Shown: in pieces, positions 1-14,100 of the stretch
Position numbering within the stretch: position 1 is the first letter of the stretch
How the letters are laid out: each line of letters begins with the position of its first letter
From: Fasciola hepatica
Taxonomy: Eukaryota > Platyhelminthes > Trematoda > Plagiorchiida > Fasciolidae
Assembly: GCA_948099385.1 (NCBI GenBank)
Contig: CANUEZ040000208.1
Coordinates: 1,302,001-1,366,000, forward strand
Reading direction: 5' to 3'
DNA length: 64,000 nt
The notes under the pieces: model-generated
What the model was told of the DNA's origin: nothing
Seen by the model: the letters and a program-made list of their open reading frames with translations, nothing else
Databases searched by the model: none
Position numbers and translations under genes: made by a program

Positions 1-3000
1 ATCTTTTATGTTCAATGGGATCTAATTTGAATCGTCTCGATTGTGAATGGATACTGTTGATTGAAGTGGCGACAAATGAATGAGAATTGTCATTTCTCGT
101 AGTTATTCGTGTCTGGGTCACTGCTAACCCAACGAACAACGAGTTTGCATTTGCAAGCGCTCATCTCATATTCATAGTCAGTAAGTAGTATTGGAACGTG
201 TGTGTGGACGACATTTTCGAGGAAGCACACGACCGGTTTGGCGGTTGTTGCCGGTCAGCAGCTTTGCGTACTCGATACTCCTATGCCCACTCGTCTTCTG
301 ACTTGTACACTCCGATGATCTTTTTTCATGTTCACTAGGATCTAATTTGAATCGTCTCGATTGTGAATGGATACTGTTGATTGAAGTGGCGACAAATGAA
401 TGAGAATTGTCATTTCTCGTAGTTATTCGTGTCTCGGTCACTAATAACCCAACGAACAACGAGTTTGCATTTGCAAGCGCTCATCTCATATTCATAGTCA
501 GTAAGTAGTATGTGAACGTGTGTGTGGACGACATTTTCGAGGAAGCACACGACCGGTTTGGCGGTTGTTGCCGCTCATCAGCTTTGCGTACTCGGTACTC
601 CTATAGCCACTCGACTTCTGACTTGTTCACTCCGATGATCTTTTATGTTCACTAGGATCTAATTTGAATCGTCTCGATTGTGAATGGATACTGTTGATTG
701 AAGTGGCGACAAATGAATGAGAATTGTCATTTCTCGTAGTTGTTCGTGTCTGGGTCACTGCTAACCCAACGAACAACGAGTTTGCATTTGCAAGCGCTCA
801 TCTCATATTCATAGTCAGTAAGTAGTATGTGAACGTGTGTGTGGACGACATTTTCGAGGAAGCACACGACCGGTTTGGCGGTTGTTGCCGCTCATCAGCT
901 ATGCGTACTCGGTACTCCTATGCCCACTCGTCTTCTGACTTGTACACTCCGATGATCTTTTATGTTCACTAGGATCTAATTTGAATCGTCTCGATTGTGA
1001 ATGGATACTGTTGATTGAAGAGGCGACAAATGAATGAGAATTGTCATTTCTCGTAGTTATTCGTGTCTGGGTCACTGCTAACCCAACGAACAAGGAGTTT
1101 GCATTTGCAAGCGCTCATCTCATATTCATAGTCAGTAAGTAGTATGTGAACGTGTGTGTGGACGACATTTTCGAGGAAGCACACGACCGGTTTGGCGGTT
1201 GTTGCCGCTCATCAGCTTTGCGTACTCGGTACTCCTATGCCCACTCGACTTCTGACTTGTTCACTCCGATGATCTTTTATGTTCACTAGGATCTAATTTG
1301 AATCGTCTCGATTGTGAATGGATACTGTTGATTGAAGTGGCGACAAATGAATGAGAATTGTCATTTCTCGTAGTTATTCGTGTCTGGGTCTATGCTAACC
1401 CAACGAACAACGAGTTTGCATTTGCAAGCGCTCATCTCATATTCATAGTCAGTAAGTAGTATGTGAACGTGTGTGTGGACGACATTTTCGAGGAAGCACA
1501 CGACCGGTTTGGCGGTTCTTGCCGGTCATCAGCTATGCGTACTCGGTACTCCTATGCCCACTCGTCTTCTGACTTGTACACTCCGATGATCTTTTATGTT
1601 CAATGGGATCTAATTTGAATCGTCTCGATTGTGAATGGATACTGTTGATTGAAGTGGCGACAAATGAATGAGAATTGTCATTTCTCGTAGTTATTCGTGT
1701 CTGGGTCACTGCTAACCCAACGAACAACGAGTTTGCATTTGCAAGCGCTCATCTCATATTCATAGTCAGTAAGTAGTAAGTGAACGTGTGTGTGGACGAC
1801 ATTTTCGAGGAAGCACACGACCGGTTTGGCGGTTGTTGCCGCTCATCAGCTATGCGTACTCGGTACTCCTATGCCCACTCGTCTTCTGACTTGTACACTC
1901 CGATGATCTTTTATGTTCAATAGGATCTAATTTGAATCGTCTCGATTGTGAATGGATACTGTTGATTGAAGTGGCGACAAATGAATGAGAATTGTCATTT
2001 CTCGTAGTTATCCGTGTCTGGGTCACTGCTAACCCAACGAACAACGAGTTTGCATTTGCAGGCGCTCATCTCATATTCATAGTCAGTAAGTAGTATGTGA
2101 ACGTGTGTGTGGACGACATTTTCGAGGAAGCACACAACCAGTTTGGCGGTTGTTGCCGCTCATCAGCTATGCGAACTCGGTACTCCTATGCCCACTCGTC
2201 TTCTGACTTGTACACTCCGATGATCTTTTTTCATGTTCAATAGGATCTAATTTGATTCGTCTCGATTGTGAATGGATACTGTTGATTGAAGTGGCGACAA
2301 ATGAATGAGAATTGTCATTTCTCGTAGTTATTCGTGTCTGGGTCACTGCTAACCCAACGAACAACGAGTTTGCATTTGCAAGCGCTCATCTCATATTCAT
2401 AGTCAGTAAGTAGTATGTGAACGTGTGTGTGGACGACATTTTCGAGGAAGCACACGACCGGTTTGGCGGTTGTTGCCGCTCATCAGCTATGCGTACTCGG
2501 TACTCCTATGCCCACTCGTCTTCTGACTTGTACACTCCGATGATCTTTTATGTTCAATGGGATCTAATTTGAATCGTCTCGATTGTGAATGGATACTGTT
2601 GATTGAAGTGGCGACAAATGAATGAGAATTGTCATTTCTCGTAGTTATTCGTGTCTGGGTCACTGCTAACCCAACGAACAACGAGTTTGCATTTGCAAGC
2701 GCTCATCTCATATTCATAGTCAGTAAGTAGTATGTGAACGTGTGTGTGGACGACATTTTCGAGGAAGCACACGACCGGTTTGGCGGTTGTTGCCGGTCAG
2801 CAGCTTTGCGTACTCGATACTCCTATGCCCACTCGTCTTCTGACTTGTACACTCCGATGATCTTTTTTCATGTTCACTAGGATCTAATTTGAATCGTCTC
2901 GATTGTGAATGGATACTGTTGATTGAAGTGGCGACAAATGAATGAGAATTGTCATTTCTCGTAGTTATTCGTGTCTCGGTCACTAATAACCCAACGAACA

Positions 3001-4450
3001 ACGAGTTTGCATTTGCAAGCGCTCATCTCATATTCATAGTCAGTAAGTAGTATGTGAACGTGTGTGTGGACGACATTTTCGAGGAAGCACACGACCGGTT
3101 TGGCGGTTGTTGCCGCTCATCAGCTTTGCGTACTCGGTACTCCTATAGCCACTCGACTTCTGACTTGTTCACTCCGATGATCTTTTATGTTCACTAGGAT
3201 CTAATTTGAATCGTCTCGATTGTGAATGGATACTGTTGATTGAAGTGGCGACAAATGAATGAGAATTGTCATTTCTCGTAGTTGTTCGTGTCTGGGTCAC
3301 TGCTAACCCAACGAACAACGAGTTTGCATTTGCAAGCGCTCATCTCATATTCATAGTCAGTAAGTAGTATGTGAACGTGTGTGTGGACGACATTTTCGAG
3401 GAAGCACACGACCGGTTTGGCGGTTGTTGCCGCTCATCAGCTATGCGTACTCGGTACTCCTATGCCCACTCGTCTTCTGACTTGTACACTCCGATGATCT
3501 TTTATGTTCACTAGGATCTAATTTGAATCGTCTCGATTGTGAATGGATACTGTTGATTGAAGAGGCGACAAATGAATGAGAATTGTCATTTCTCGTAGTT
3601 ATTCGTGTCTGGGTCACTGCTAACCCAACGAACAAGGAGTTTGCATTTGCAAGCGCTCATCTCATATTCATAGTCAGTAAGTAGTATGTGAACGTGTGTG
3701 TGGACGACATTTTCGAGGAAGCACACGACCGGTTTGGCGGTTGTTGCCGCTCATCAGCTTTGCGTACTCGGTACTCCTATGCCCACTCGACTTCTGACTT
3801 GTTCACTCCGATGATCTTTTATGTTCACTAGGATCTAATTTGAATCGTCTCGATTGTGAATGGATACTGTTGATTGAAGTGGCGACAAATGAATGAGAAT
3901 TGTCATTTCTCGTAGTTATTCGTGTCTGGGTCACTGCTAACCCAACGAACAACGAGTTTGCATTTGCAAGCGCTCATCTCATATTCATAGTCAGTAAGTA
4001 GTATGTGAACGTGTGTGTGGACGACATTTTCGAGGAAGCACACGACCGGTTTGGCGGTTCTTGCCGGTCATCAGCTATGCGTACTCGGTACTCCTATGCC
4101 CACTCGTCTTCTGACTTGTACACTCCGATGATCTTTTATGTTCAATGGGATCTAATTTGAATCGTCTCGATTGTGAATGGATACTGTTGATTGAAGTGGC
4201 GACAAATGAATGAGAATTGTCATTTCTCGTAGTTATTCGTGTCTGGGTCACTGCTAACCCAACGAACAACGAGTTTGCATTTGCAAGCGCTCATCTCATA
4301 TTCATAGTCAGTAAGTAGTAAGTGAACGTGTGTGTGGACGACATTTTCGAGGAAGCACACGACCGGTTTGGCGGTTGTTGCCGCTCATCAGCTATGCGTA
4401 CTCGGTACTCCTATGCCCACTCGTCTTCTGACTTGTACACTCCGATGATC
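1..4450. repeat. Higher-order repeat, 8 monomers (2542-bp period)
   Basis: Positions 1 to about 1908 recur almost base for base at 2543 to about 4450, an offset of 2542 bp, or eight monomers. Shared private variants mark it: the cactaataaccc change near 441 and 2983, tatagccactcgac near 601 and 3143, gaagaggcgac near 1017 and 3559, and gtaagtagtaagtgaacg near 1769 and 4311. The pattern ends near 4450, where the later copy carries the TTC-insertion variant. It shows recent duplication of an eight-monomer block. Confidence 0.9.
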
Positions 4451-5348
4451 TTTTTTCATGTTCACTAGGATCTACTTTGAATCGTCTCGATTGTGAATGG
4501 ATACTGTTGATTGAATTGGCGACAAATGAATGAGAATTGTCATTTCTCGTAGTTATTCGTGTCTGGGTCACTGCTAACCCAACGAACAACGAGTTTGCAT
4601 TTGCAAGCGCTCATCTCATATTCATAGTCAGTAAGTAGTATGTGAACGTGTGTGTTGACTACATTTTCGAGGAAGCACACGACCGGTTTGGCGGTTGTTG
4701 CCGGTCAGCAGCTTTGCGTACTCGATACTCCTATGCCCACTCGTCTTCTGACTTGTACACTCCGATGATCTTTTATGTTCACTAGGATCTTATTTGAATC
4801 GTCTCGATTGTGAATGGATACTGTTGATTGAATTGGCGACAAATGAATGAGAATTGTCATTTCTCGTAGTTATTCGTGTCTCGGTCACTAATAACCCAAC
4901 GAACAACGAGTTTGCATTTGCAAGCGCTCATCTCATATTCATAGTCAGTAAGTAGTATGTGAACGTGTGTGTGGACGACATTTTCGAGGAAGCACACGAC
5001 CGGTTTGGCGGTTGTTGCCGCTCATCAGCTATGCGTACTCGGTACTCCTATGCCCACTCGTCTTCTGACTTGTACACTCCGATGATCTTTTTTCATGTTC
5101 ACTAGGATCTACTTTGAATCGTCTCGATTGTGAATGGATACTGTTGATTGAAGTGGCGACAAATGAATGAGAATTGTCATTTCTCGTAGTTATTCGTGTC
5201 TGGGTCACTGCTTACCCAACGAACAACGAGTTTGCATTTGCAAGCGCTCATCTCATATTCATAGTCAGTAAGTAGTATGTGAACGTGTGTGTGGACGACA
5301 TTTTCGAGGAAGCACACGACCGGTTTGGCGGTTGTTGCCGCTCATCAG

Positions 5349-8100
5349 CTATGCGTACTCGGTACTCCTATGCCCACTCGTCTTCTGACTTGTACACTCC
5401 GAAGATCTTTTATGTTCACTAGGATCTACTTTGAATCGTCTCGATTGTGAATGGATACTGTTGATTGAATTGGCGACAAATGAATGAGAATTGTCATTTC
5501 TCGTAGTTATTCGTGTCTGTGTCACTGCTAACCCAACGAACAACGAGTTTGCATTTGCAAGCGCTCATCTCATATTCATAGTCAGTAAGTAGTATGTGAA
5601 CGTGTGTGTTGACTACATTTTCGAGGAAGCACACGACCGGTTTGGCGGTTGTTGCCGCTCATCAGCTATGCGTACTCGGTACTCCTATGCCCACTCGTCT
5701 TCTGACTTGTACACTCCGATGATCTTTTATGTTCACTAGGATCTAATTTGAATCGTCTCGATTGTGAATGGATACTATTGATTGAATTGGCGACAAATGA
5801 ATGAGAATTGTCATTTCTCGTAGTTATTCGTGTCTCGGTCACTGCTAACCCAACGAACAACGAGTTTGCATTTGCAAGCGCTCATCTCATATTCATAGTC
5901 AGTAAGTAGTATGTGAACGTGTGTGTGGACGACATTTTCGAGGAAGCACACGACCGGTTTGGCGGTTGTTGCCGCTCATCAGCTATGCGTACTCGGTACT
6001 CCTATGCCCACTCGTCTTCTGACTTGTACACTCCGATGATCTTTTATGTTCACTAGGATCTACTTTGAATCGTCTCGATTGTGAATGGATACTATTGATT
6101 GAAGTGGCGACAAATGAATGAGAATTGTCATTTCTCGTAATTATTCGTGTCTGGGTCACTGCTAACCCAACGAACAACGAGTTTGCATTTGCAAGCGCTC
6201 ATCTCATATTCATAGTCAGTAAGTAGTATGTGAACGTGTGTGTGGACGACATTTTCGAGGAAGCACACAACCAGTTTGGCGGTTGTTGCCGCTCATCAGC
6301 TTTGCGTACTCGGTACTCCTATGCCCACTCGACTTCTGACTTGTTCACTCCGATGATCTTTTATGTTCACTAGGATCTAATTTGAATCGTCTCGATTGTG
6401 AATGGATACTGTTGATTGAAGTGGCGACAAATGAATGAGAATTGTCATTTCTCGTAGTTATTCGTGTCTGGGTCACTTCTAACCCAACGAACAACGAGTT
6501 TGCATTTGCAAGCGCTCATCTCATATTCATAGTCAGTAAGTAGTATGTGAACGTGTTTGTGGACGACATTTTCGAGGAAGCACACGACCGGTTTGGCGGT
6601 TGTTGCCGCTCATCAGCTATGCGTACTCGGTACTCCTATGCCCACTCGTCTTCTGACTTGTACACTCCGAAGATCTTTTATGTTCACTAGGATCTACTTT
6701 GAATCGTCTCGATTGTGAATGGATACTGTTGATTGAATTGGCGACAAATGAATGAGAATTGTCATTTCTCGTAGTTATTCGTGTCTGGGTCACTTCTAAC
6801 CCAACGAACAACGAGTTTGCATTTGCAAGCGCTCATCTCATATTCATAGTCAGTAAGTAGTATGTGAACGTGTGTGATGACTACATTTTCGAGGAAGCAC
6901 ACGACCGGTTTGGCGGTTGTTGCCGCTCATCAGCTATGCGTACTCGGTACTCCTATGCCCACTCGTCTTCTGACTTGTACACTCCGATGATCTTTTATGT
7001 TCACTAGGATCTAATTTGAATCGTCTCGATTGTGAATGGATACTATTGATTGAATTGGCGACAAATGAATGAGAATTGTCATTTCTCGTAGTTATTCGTG
7101 TCTCGGTCACTGCTAACCCAACGAACAACGAGTTTGCATTTGCAAGCGCTCATCTCATATTCATAGTCAGTAAGTAGTATGTGAACGTGTGTGTGGACGA
7201 CATTTTCGAGGAAGCACACGACCGGTTTGGCGGTTGTTGCCGCTCATCAGCTATGCGTACTCGGTACTCCTATGCCCACTCGTCTTCTGACTTGTACACT
7301 CCGATGATCTTTTATGTTCACTAGGATCTACTTTGAATCGTCTCGATTGTGAATGGATACTGTTGATTGAAGTGGCGACAAATGAATGAGAATTGTCATT
7401 TCTCGTAGTTATTCGTGTCTGGGTCACTGCTAACCCAACGAACAACGAGTTTGCATTTGCAAGCGCTCATCTCATATTCATAGTCAGTAAGTAGTATGTG
7501 AACGTGTGTGTGGACGACATTTTCGAGGAAGCACACAACCAGTTTGGCGGTTGTTGCCGCTCATCAGCTTTGCGTACTCGGTACTCCTATGCCCACTCGT
7601 CTTCTGACTTGTACACTCCGATGATCTTTTATGTTCACTAGGATCTAATTTGAATCGTCTCGATTGTGAATGGATACTGTTGATTGAAGTGGCGACAAAT
7701 GAATGAGAATTGTCATTTCTCGTAGTTATTCGTGTCTGGGTCACTGCTAACCCAACGAACAACGAGTTTGCATTTGCAAGCGCTCATCTCATATTCATAG
7801 TCAGTAAGTAGTATGTGAACGTGTGTGTGGACGACATTTTCGAGGAAGCACACGACCGGTTTGGCGGTTGTTGCCGCTCATCAGCTATGCGTACTCGGTA
7901 CTCCTATGCCCACTCGTCTTCTGACTTGTACACTCCGATGATCTTTTATGTTCACTAGGATCTAATTTGAATCGTCTCGATTGTGAATGGATACTATTGA
8001 TTGAATTGGCGACAAATGAATGAGAATTGTCATTTCTCGTAGTTATTCGTGTCTCGGTCACTGCTAACCCAACGAACAACGAGTTTGCATTTGCAAGCGC
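5349..8100. repeat. Higher-order repeat, 4 monomers (1268-bp period)
   Basis: Monomers at 5349, 5666 and 5983 recur at 6617, 6934 and 7251, an offset of 1268 bp. Private variants are shared, including tccgaagatc (near 5398 and 6666), the atactattgattgaattgg change (near 5771 and 7039) and the ggatctactttgaatcg variant. The monomer starting near 5666 also recurs near 7885 at a three-monomer offset, so the block has been shuffled as well as duplicated. Confidence 0.75.
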
Positions 8101-11100
8101 TCATCTCATATTCATAGTCAGTAAGTAGTATGTGAACGTGTGTGTGGACGACATTTTCGAGGAAGCACACGACCGGTTTGGCGGTTGTTGCCGCTCATCA
8201 GCATTGCGTACTCGGTACCCCTATGCCAACTCGACTTCTGACTTGTTCACTCCGATGATCTTTTATGTTCACTAGGATCTAATTTGAATCGTCTCGATTG
8301 TGAATGGATACTGTTGATTGAAGTGGCGACAAATGAATGAGAATTGTCATTTCTCGTAGTTATTCGTGTCTGGGTCACTTCTAACCCAACGAACAACGAG
8401 TTTGCATTTGCAAGCGCTCATCTCATATTCATAGTCAGTAAGTAGTATGTGAACGTGTGTGTGGACGACATTTTCGAGGAAGCACACGAGCGGTTTGGCG
8501 GTTGTTGCCGGTCAGCAGCTTTGCGTACTCGGTACTCCTATGCCCACTCGTCTTCTGACTTGTACACTCCGATGATCTTTTATGTTCACTAGGATCTAAT
8601 TTGAATCGTCTCGATTGTGAATGGATACTGTTGATTGAAGTGGCGACAAACGAATGAGAATTGTCATTTCTCGTAGTTATTCGTGTCTGGGTCACTGCTA
8701 ACCCAACGAACAACGAGTTTGCATTTGCAAGCGCTCATCTCATATTCATAGTCAGTAAGTAGTATGTGAACGTGTGTGTGGACGACATTTTCGAGGAAGC
8801 ACACGACCGGTTTGGCGGTTGTTGCCGCTCATCAGCTATGCGTACTCGGTACTCCTATGCCCACTCGTCTTCTGACTTGTACACTCCGATGATCTTTTAT
8901 GTTCACTAGGATCTAATTTGAATCGTCTCGATTGTGAATGGATACTGTTGATTGGAGTGGCGACCAATGAATGAGAATTGTCATTTCTCGTAGTTATTCG
9001 TGTCTGGGTCACTGCTAACCCAACGATCAACGAGTTTGCATTTGCAAGCGCTCATCTCATATTCATAGTCAGTAAGTAGTATGTGAACGTGTGTGTGGAC
9101 GACATTTTCGAGGAAGCACACGACCGGTTTGGCGGTTGTTGCCGCTCATCAGCTATGCGTACTCGGTACTCAAATGCCCACTCGACTTCTGACTTGTACA
9201 CTCCGATGATCTTTTATGTTCACTAGGATCTAATTTGAATCGTCTCGATTGTGAATGGATACTGTTGATTGAAGTGGCGACAAATGAATGAGAATTGTCA
9301 TTTCTCGTTATTATTCGTGTCTCGGTCACTAATAACCCAACGAACAACGAGTTTGCATTTGCAAGCGCTCATCTCATATTCATAGTCAGTAAGTAGTATG
9401 TGAACGTGTGTGTTGACTACATTTCGAGGAAGCACACAACCAGATTGGCGGTTGTTGCCGCTCATCAGCTATGCGTACTCGGTACTCGTATGCCCACTCG
9501 TCTTCTGACTTGTACACTCCGATGATCTTTTTTCATGTTCACTAGGATCTAATTTGAATCGTCTCGATTGTGAATGGATACTGTTGATTGAAGTGGCGAC
9601 AAATGAATGAGAATTGTCATTTCTCGTAGTTATTCGTGTCTGTGTCACTGCTAACCCAACGAACAACGAGTTTGCATTTGCAAGCGCTCATCTCATATTC
9701 ATAGTCAGTAAGTAGTATGTGAACGTGTGTGTGGACGACATTTTCGAGGAAGCACACGACCGGTTTGGCGGTTGTTGCCGCTCATCAGCTATGCGTACTC
9801 GGTACTCGTATGCCCACTCGTCTTCTGACTTGTACACTCCGATGATCTTTTTTCATGTTCAATAGGATCTAATTTGAATCGTCTCGATTGTGAATGGATA
9901 CTGTTGATTGAAGTGGCGACAAATGAATGAGAATTGTCATTTCTCGTAGTTATTCGTGTCTGGGTCACTGCTAACACAACGAACAACGAGTTTGCATTTG
10001 CAAGCGCTCATCTCATATTCATAGTCAGTAAGTAGTATGTGAAAGTGTGTGTGGACGACATTTTCGAGGAAGCACACGACCGGTTTGGCGGTTGTTGCCG
10101 GTCATCAGCTATGCGTACTCGGTACTCGTATGCCCACTCGTCTTCTGACTTGTACACTCCGATGATCTTTTTTCATGTTCAATAGGATCTAATTTGAATC
10201 GTCTCGATTGTGAATGGATACTGTTGATTGAAGTGGCGACAAATGAATGAGAATTGTCATTTCTCGTAGTTATTCGTGTCTGGGTCACTGCTAACCCAAC
10301 GAACAACGAGTTTGCATTTGCAAGCGCTCATCTCATATTCATAGTCAGTAAGTAGTATGTGAACGTGTGTGTGGACGACATTTTCGAGGAAGCACACGAC
10401 CGGTTTGGCGGTTGTTGCCGCTCATCAGCTATGCGAACTCGGTACTCCTATGCCCACTCGACTTCTGACTTGTACACTCCGATGATCTTTTATGTTCACT
10501 GGGATCTAATTTGAATCGTCTCGATTGTGAATGGATACTGTTGATTGGAGTGGCGACAAACGAATGAGAATTGTCATTTCTCGTAGTTATTCGTGTCTGG
10601 GTCACTGCTAACCCAACGAACAACGAGTTTGCATTTGCAAGCGCTCATCTCATATTCATAGTCAGTAAGTAGTATGTGAACGTGTGTGTTGACTATATTT
10701 TCGAGGAAGCACACAACCAGTTTGGCGGTTGTTGCCGCTCATCAGCTATGCGTACTCGGTACTCCTATGCCCACTCGTCTTCTGACTTGTACACTCCGAT
10801 GATCTTTTATGTTCACTAGGATCTACTTTGAATCGTCTCGATTGTGAATGGATACTGTTGATTGAAGTGGCGACAAATGAATGAGAATTGTCATTTCTCG
10901 TAGTTGTTCGTGTCTGGGTCACTGCTAACCCAACGAACAACGAGTTTGCATTTGCAAGCGCTCATCTCATATTCATAGTCAGTAAGTAGTATGTGAACGT
11001 GTGTGTGGACGACATTTTCGTGGAAGCACACAACCAGATTGGCGGTTGTTGCCGCTCATCAGCTATGCGTACTCGGTACTCCTATGCCCACTCGTCTTCT

Positions 11101-14100
11101 GACTTGTACACTCCGATGATCTTTTTTCATGTTCACTAGGATCTAATTTGAATCGTCTCGATTGTGAATGGATACTGTTGATTGAAGTGGCGACAAATGA
11201 ATGAGAATTGTCATTTCTCGTAGTTATTCGTGTCTGGGTCACTGCTAACCCAACGAACAACGAATTTGCATTTGCAAGCGCTCATCTCATATTCATAGTC
11301 AGTAAGTAGTATGTGAACGTGTGTGTGGACGACATTTTCGAGGAAGCACACGACCGGTTTGGCGGTTGTTGCCGGTCATCAGCTATGCGTACTCGGTACT
11401 CCTATGCCCACTCGTCTTCTGACTTGTACACTCCGATGATCTTTTTTCATGTTCAATAGGATCTAATTTGAATCGTCTCGATTGTGAATGGATACTGTTG
11501 ATTGAAGTGGCGACAAATGAATGAGAATTGTCATTTCTCGTAGTTATTCGTGTCTGGGTCACTGCTAACCCAACGAACAACGAGTTTGCATTTGCAAGCG
11601 CTCATCTCATATTCATAGTCAGTAAGTAGTATGTGAACGTGTGTGTGGACGACATTTTCGAGGAAGCACACAACCAGTTTGGCGGTTGTTGCCGCTCATC
11701 AGCTATGCGTACTCGGTACTCCTATGCCCACTCGTCTTCTGACTTGTACACTCCGATGATCTTTTTCATGTTCAATAGGATCTAATTTGAATCGTCTCGA
11801 TTGTGAATGGATACTGTTGATTGAAGTGGCGACAAATGAATGAGAATTGTCATTTCTCGTAGTTATTCGTGTCTGGGTCACTGCTAACCCAACGAACAAC
11901 GAGTTTGCATTTGCAAGCGCTCATCTCATATTCATAGTCAGTAAGTAGTATGTGAACGTGTGTGTGGACGACATTTTCGAGGAAGCACACGACCGGTTTG
12001 GCGGTTGTTGCCGCTCATCAGCTATGCGTACTCGGTACTCCTATGCCCACTCGTCTTCTGACTTGTACACTCCGATGATCTTTTATGTTCACTAGGATCT
12101 AATTTGAGTCGTCTCGATTGTGAATGGATACTGTTGATTGAAGTGGCGACAAATGAATGAGAATTGTCATTTCTCGTAATTATTCGTGTCTGGGTCACTG
12201 CTAACCCAACGAACAACGAGTTTGCATTTGCAAGCGCTCATCTCATATTCATAGTCAGTAAGTAGTATGTGAACGTGTGTGTGGACGACATTTTCGAGGA
12301 AGCACACAACCAGTTTGGCGGTTGTTGCCGCTCATCAGCTATGCGTACTCGGTACTCCTATGCCCACTCGTCTTCTGACTTGTACACTCCGATGATCTTT
12401 TTTCATGTTCAATAGGATCTAATTTGATTCGTCTCGATTGTGAATGGATACTGTTGATTGAAGTGGCGACAAATGAATGAGAATTGTCATTTCTCGTAGT
12501 TATTCGTGTCTGGGTCACTGCTAACCCAACGAACAACGAGTTTGCATTTGCAAGCGCTCATCTCATATTCATAGTCAGTAAGTAGTATGTGAACGTGTGT
12601 GTAAACGACATTTTCGAGGAAGCACACAACCAGTTTGGCGGTTGTTGCCGCTCATCAGCTATGCGTACTCGGTACTCCTATGCCCACTCGTCTTCTGACT
12701 TGTACACTCCGATGATCTTTTTTCATGTTCAATAGGATCTAATTTGAATCGTCTCGATTGTGAACGGATACTGTTGATTGAAGTGGCGACAAATGAATGA
12801 GAATTGTCATTTCTCGTAGTTATTCGTGTCTCGGTCACTGCTAACCCAACGAACAACGAGTTTGCATTTGCAAGCGCTCATCTCATATTCATAGTCAGTA
12901 AGTAGTATGTGAACGTGTGTGTGGACGACATTTTCGAGGAAGCACACAACCAGTTTGGCGGTTGTTGCCGCTCATCAGCTATGCGTACTCGGTACTCCTA
13001 TGCCCACTCGTCTTCTGACTTGTACACTCCGATGATCTTTTTTCATGTTCAATAGGATCTAATTTGAATCGTCTCGATTGTGAATGGATACTGTTGATTG
13101 AAGTGGCGACAAATGAATGAGAATTGTCATTTCTCGTAGTTATTCGTGTCTGGGTCACTGCTAACCCAACGAACAACGAGTTTGCATTTGCAAGCGCTCA
13201 TCTCATATTCATAGTCAGTAAGTAGTATGTGAACGTGTGTGTGGACGACATTTTCGAGGAAGCACACGACCGGTTTGGCGGTTGTTGCCGCTCATCAGCT
13301 ATGCGTACTCGGTACTCCTATGCCCACTCGTCTTCTGACTTGTACACTCCGATGATCTTTTATGTTCACTAGGATCTAATTTGAATCGTCTCGATTGTGA
13401 ATGGATACTGTTGATTGAAGTGGCGACAAATGAATGAGAATTGTCATTTCTCGTAATTATTCGTGTCTGGGTCACTGCTAACCCAACGAACAACGAATTT
13501 GCATTTGCAAGCGCTCATCTCATATTCATAGTCAGTAAGTAGTATGTGAACGTGTGTGTGGACGACATTTTCGAGGAAGCACACAACCAGTTTGGCGGTT
13601 GTTGCCGCTCATCAGCTATGCGAACTCGGTACTCCTATGCCCACTCGTCTTCTGACTTGTACACTCCGATGATCTTTTTTCATGTTCAATAGGATCTAAT
13701 TTGATTCGTCTCGATTGTGAATGGATACTGTTGATTGAAGTGGCGACAAATGAATGAGAATTGTCATTTCTCGTAGTTATTCGTGTCTGGGTCACTGCTA
13801 ACCCAACGAACAACGAGTTTGCATTTGCAAGCGCTCATCTCATATTCATAGTCAGTAAGTAGTATGTGAACGTGTGTGTTGACTATATTTTCGAGGAAGC
13901 ACACAACCAGTTTGGCGGTTGTTGCCGCTCATCAGCTATGCGTACTCGGTACTCCTATGCCCACTCGTCTTCTGACTTGTACACTCCGATGATCTTTTAT
14001 GTTCACTAGGATCTAATTTGAATCGTCTCGATTGTGAATGGATACTATTGATTGAAGTGGCGACAAATGAATGAGAATTGTCATTTCTCGTAATTATTCG

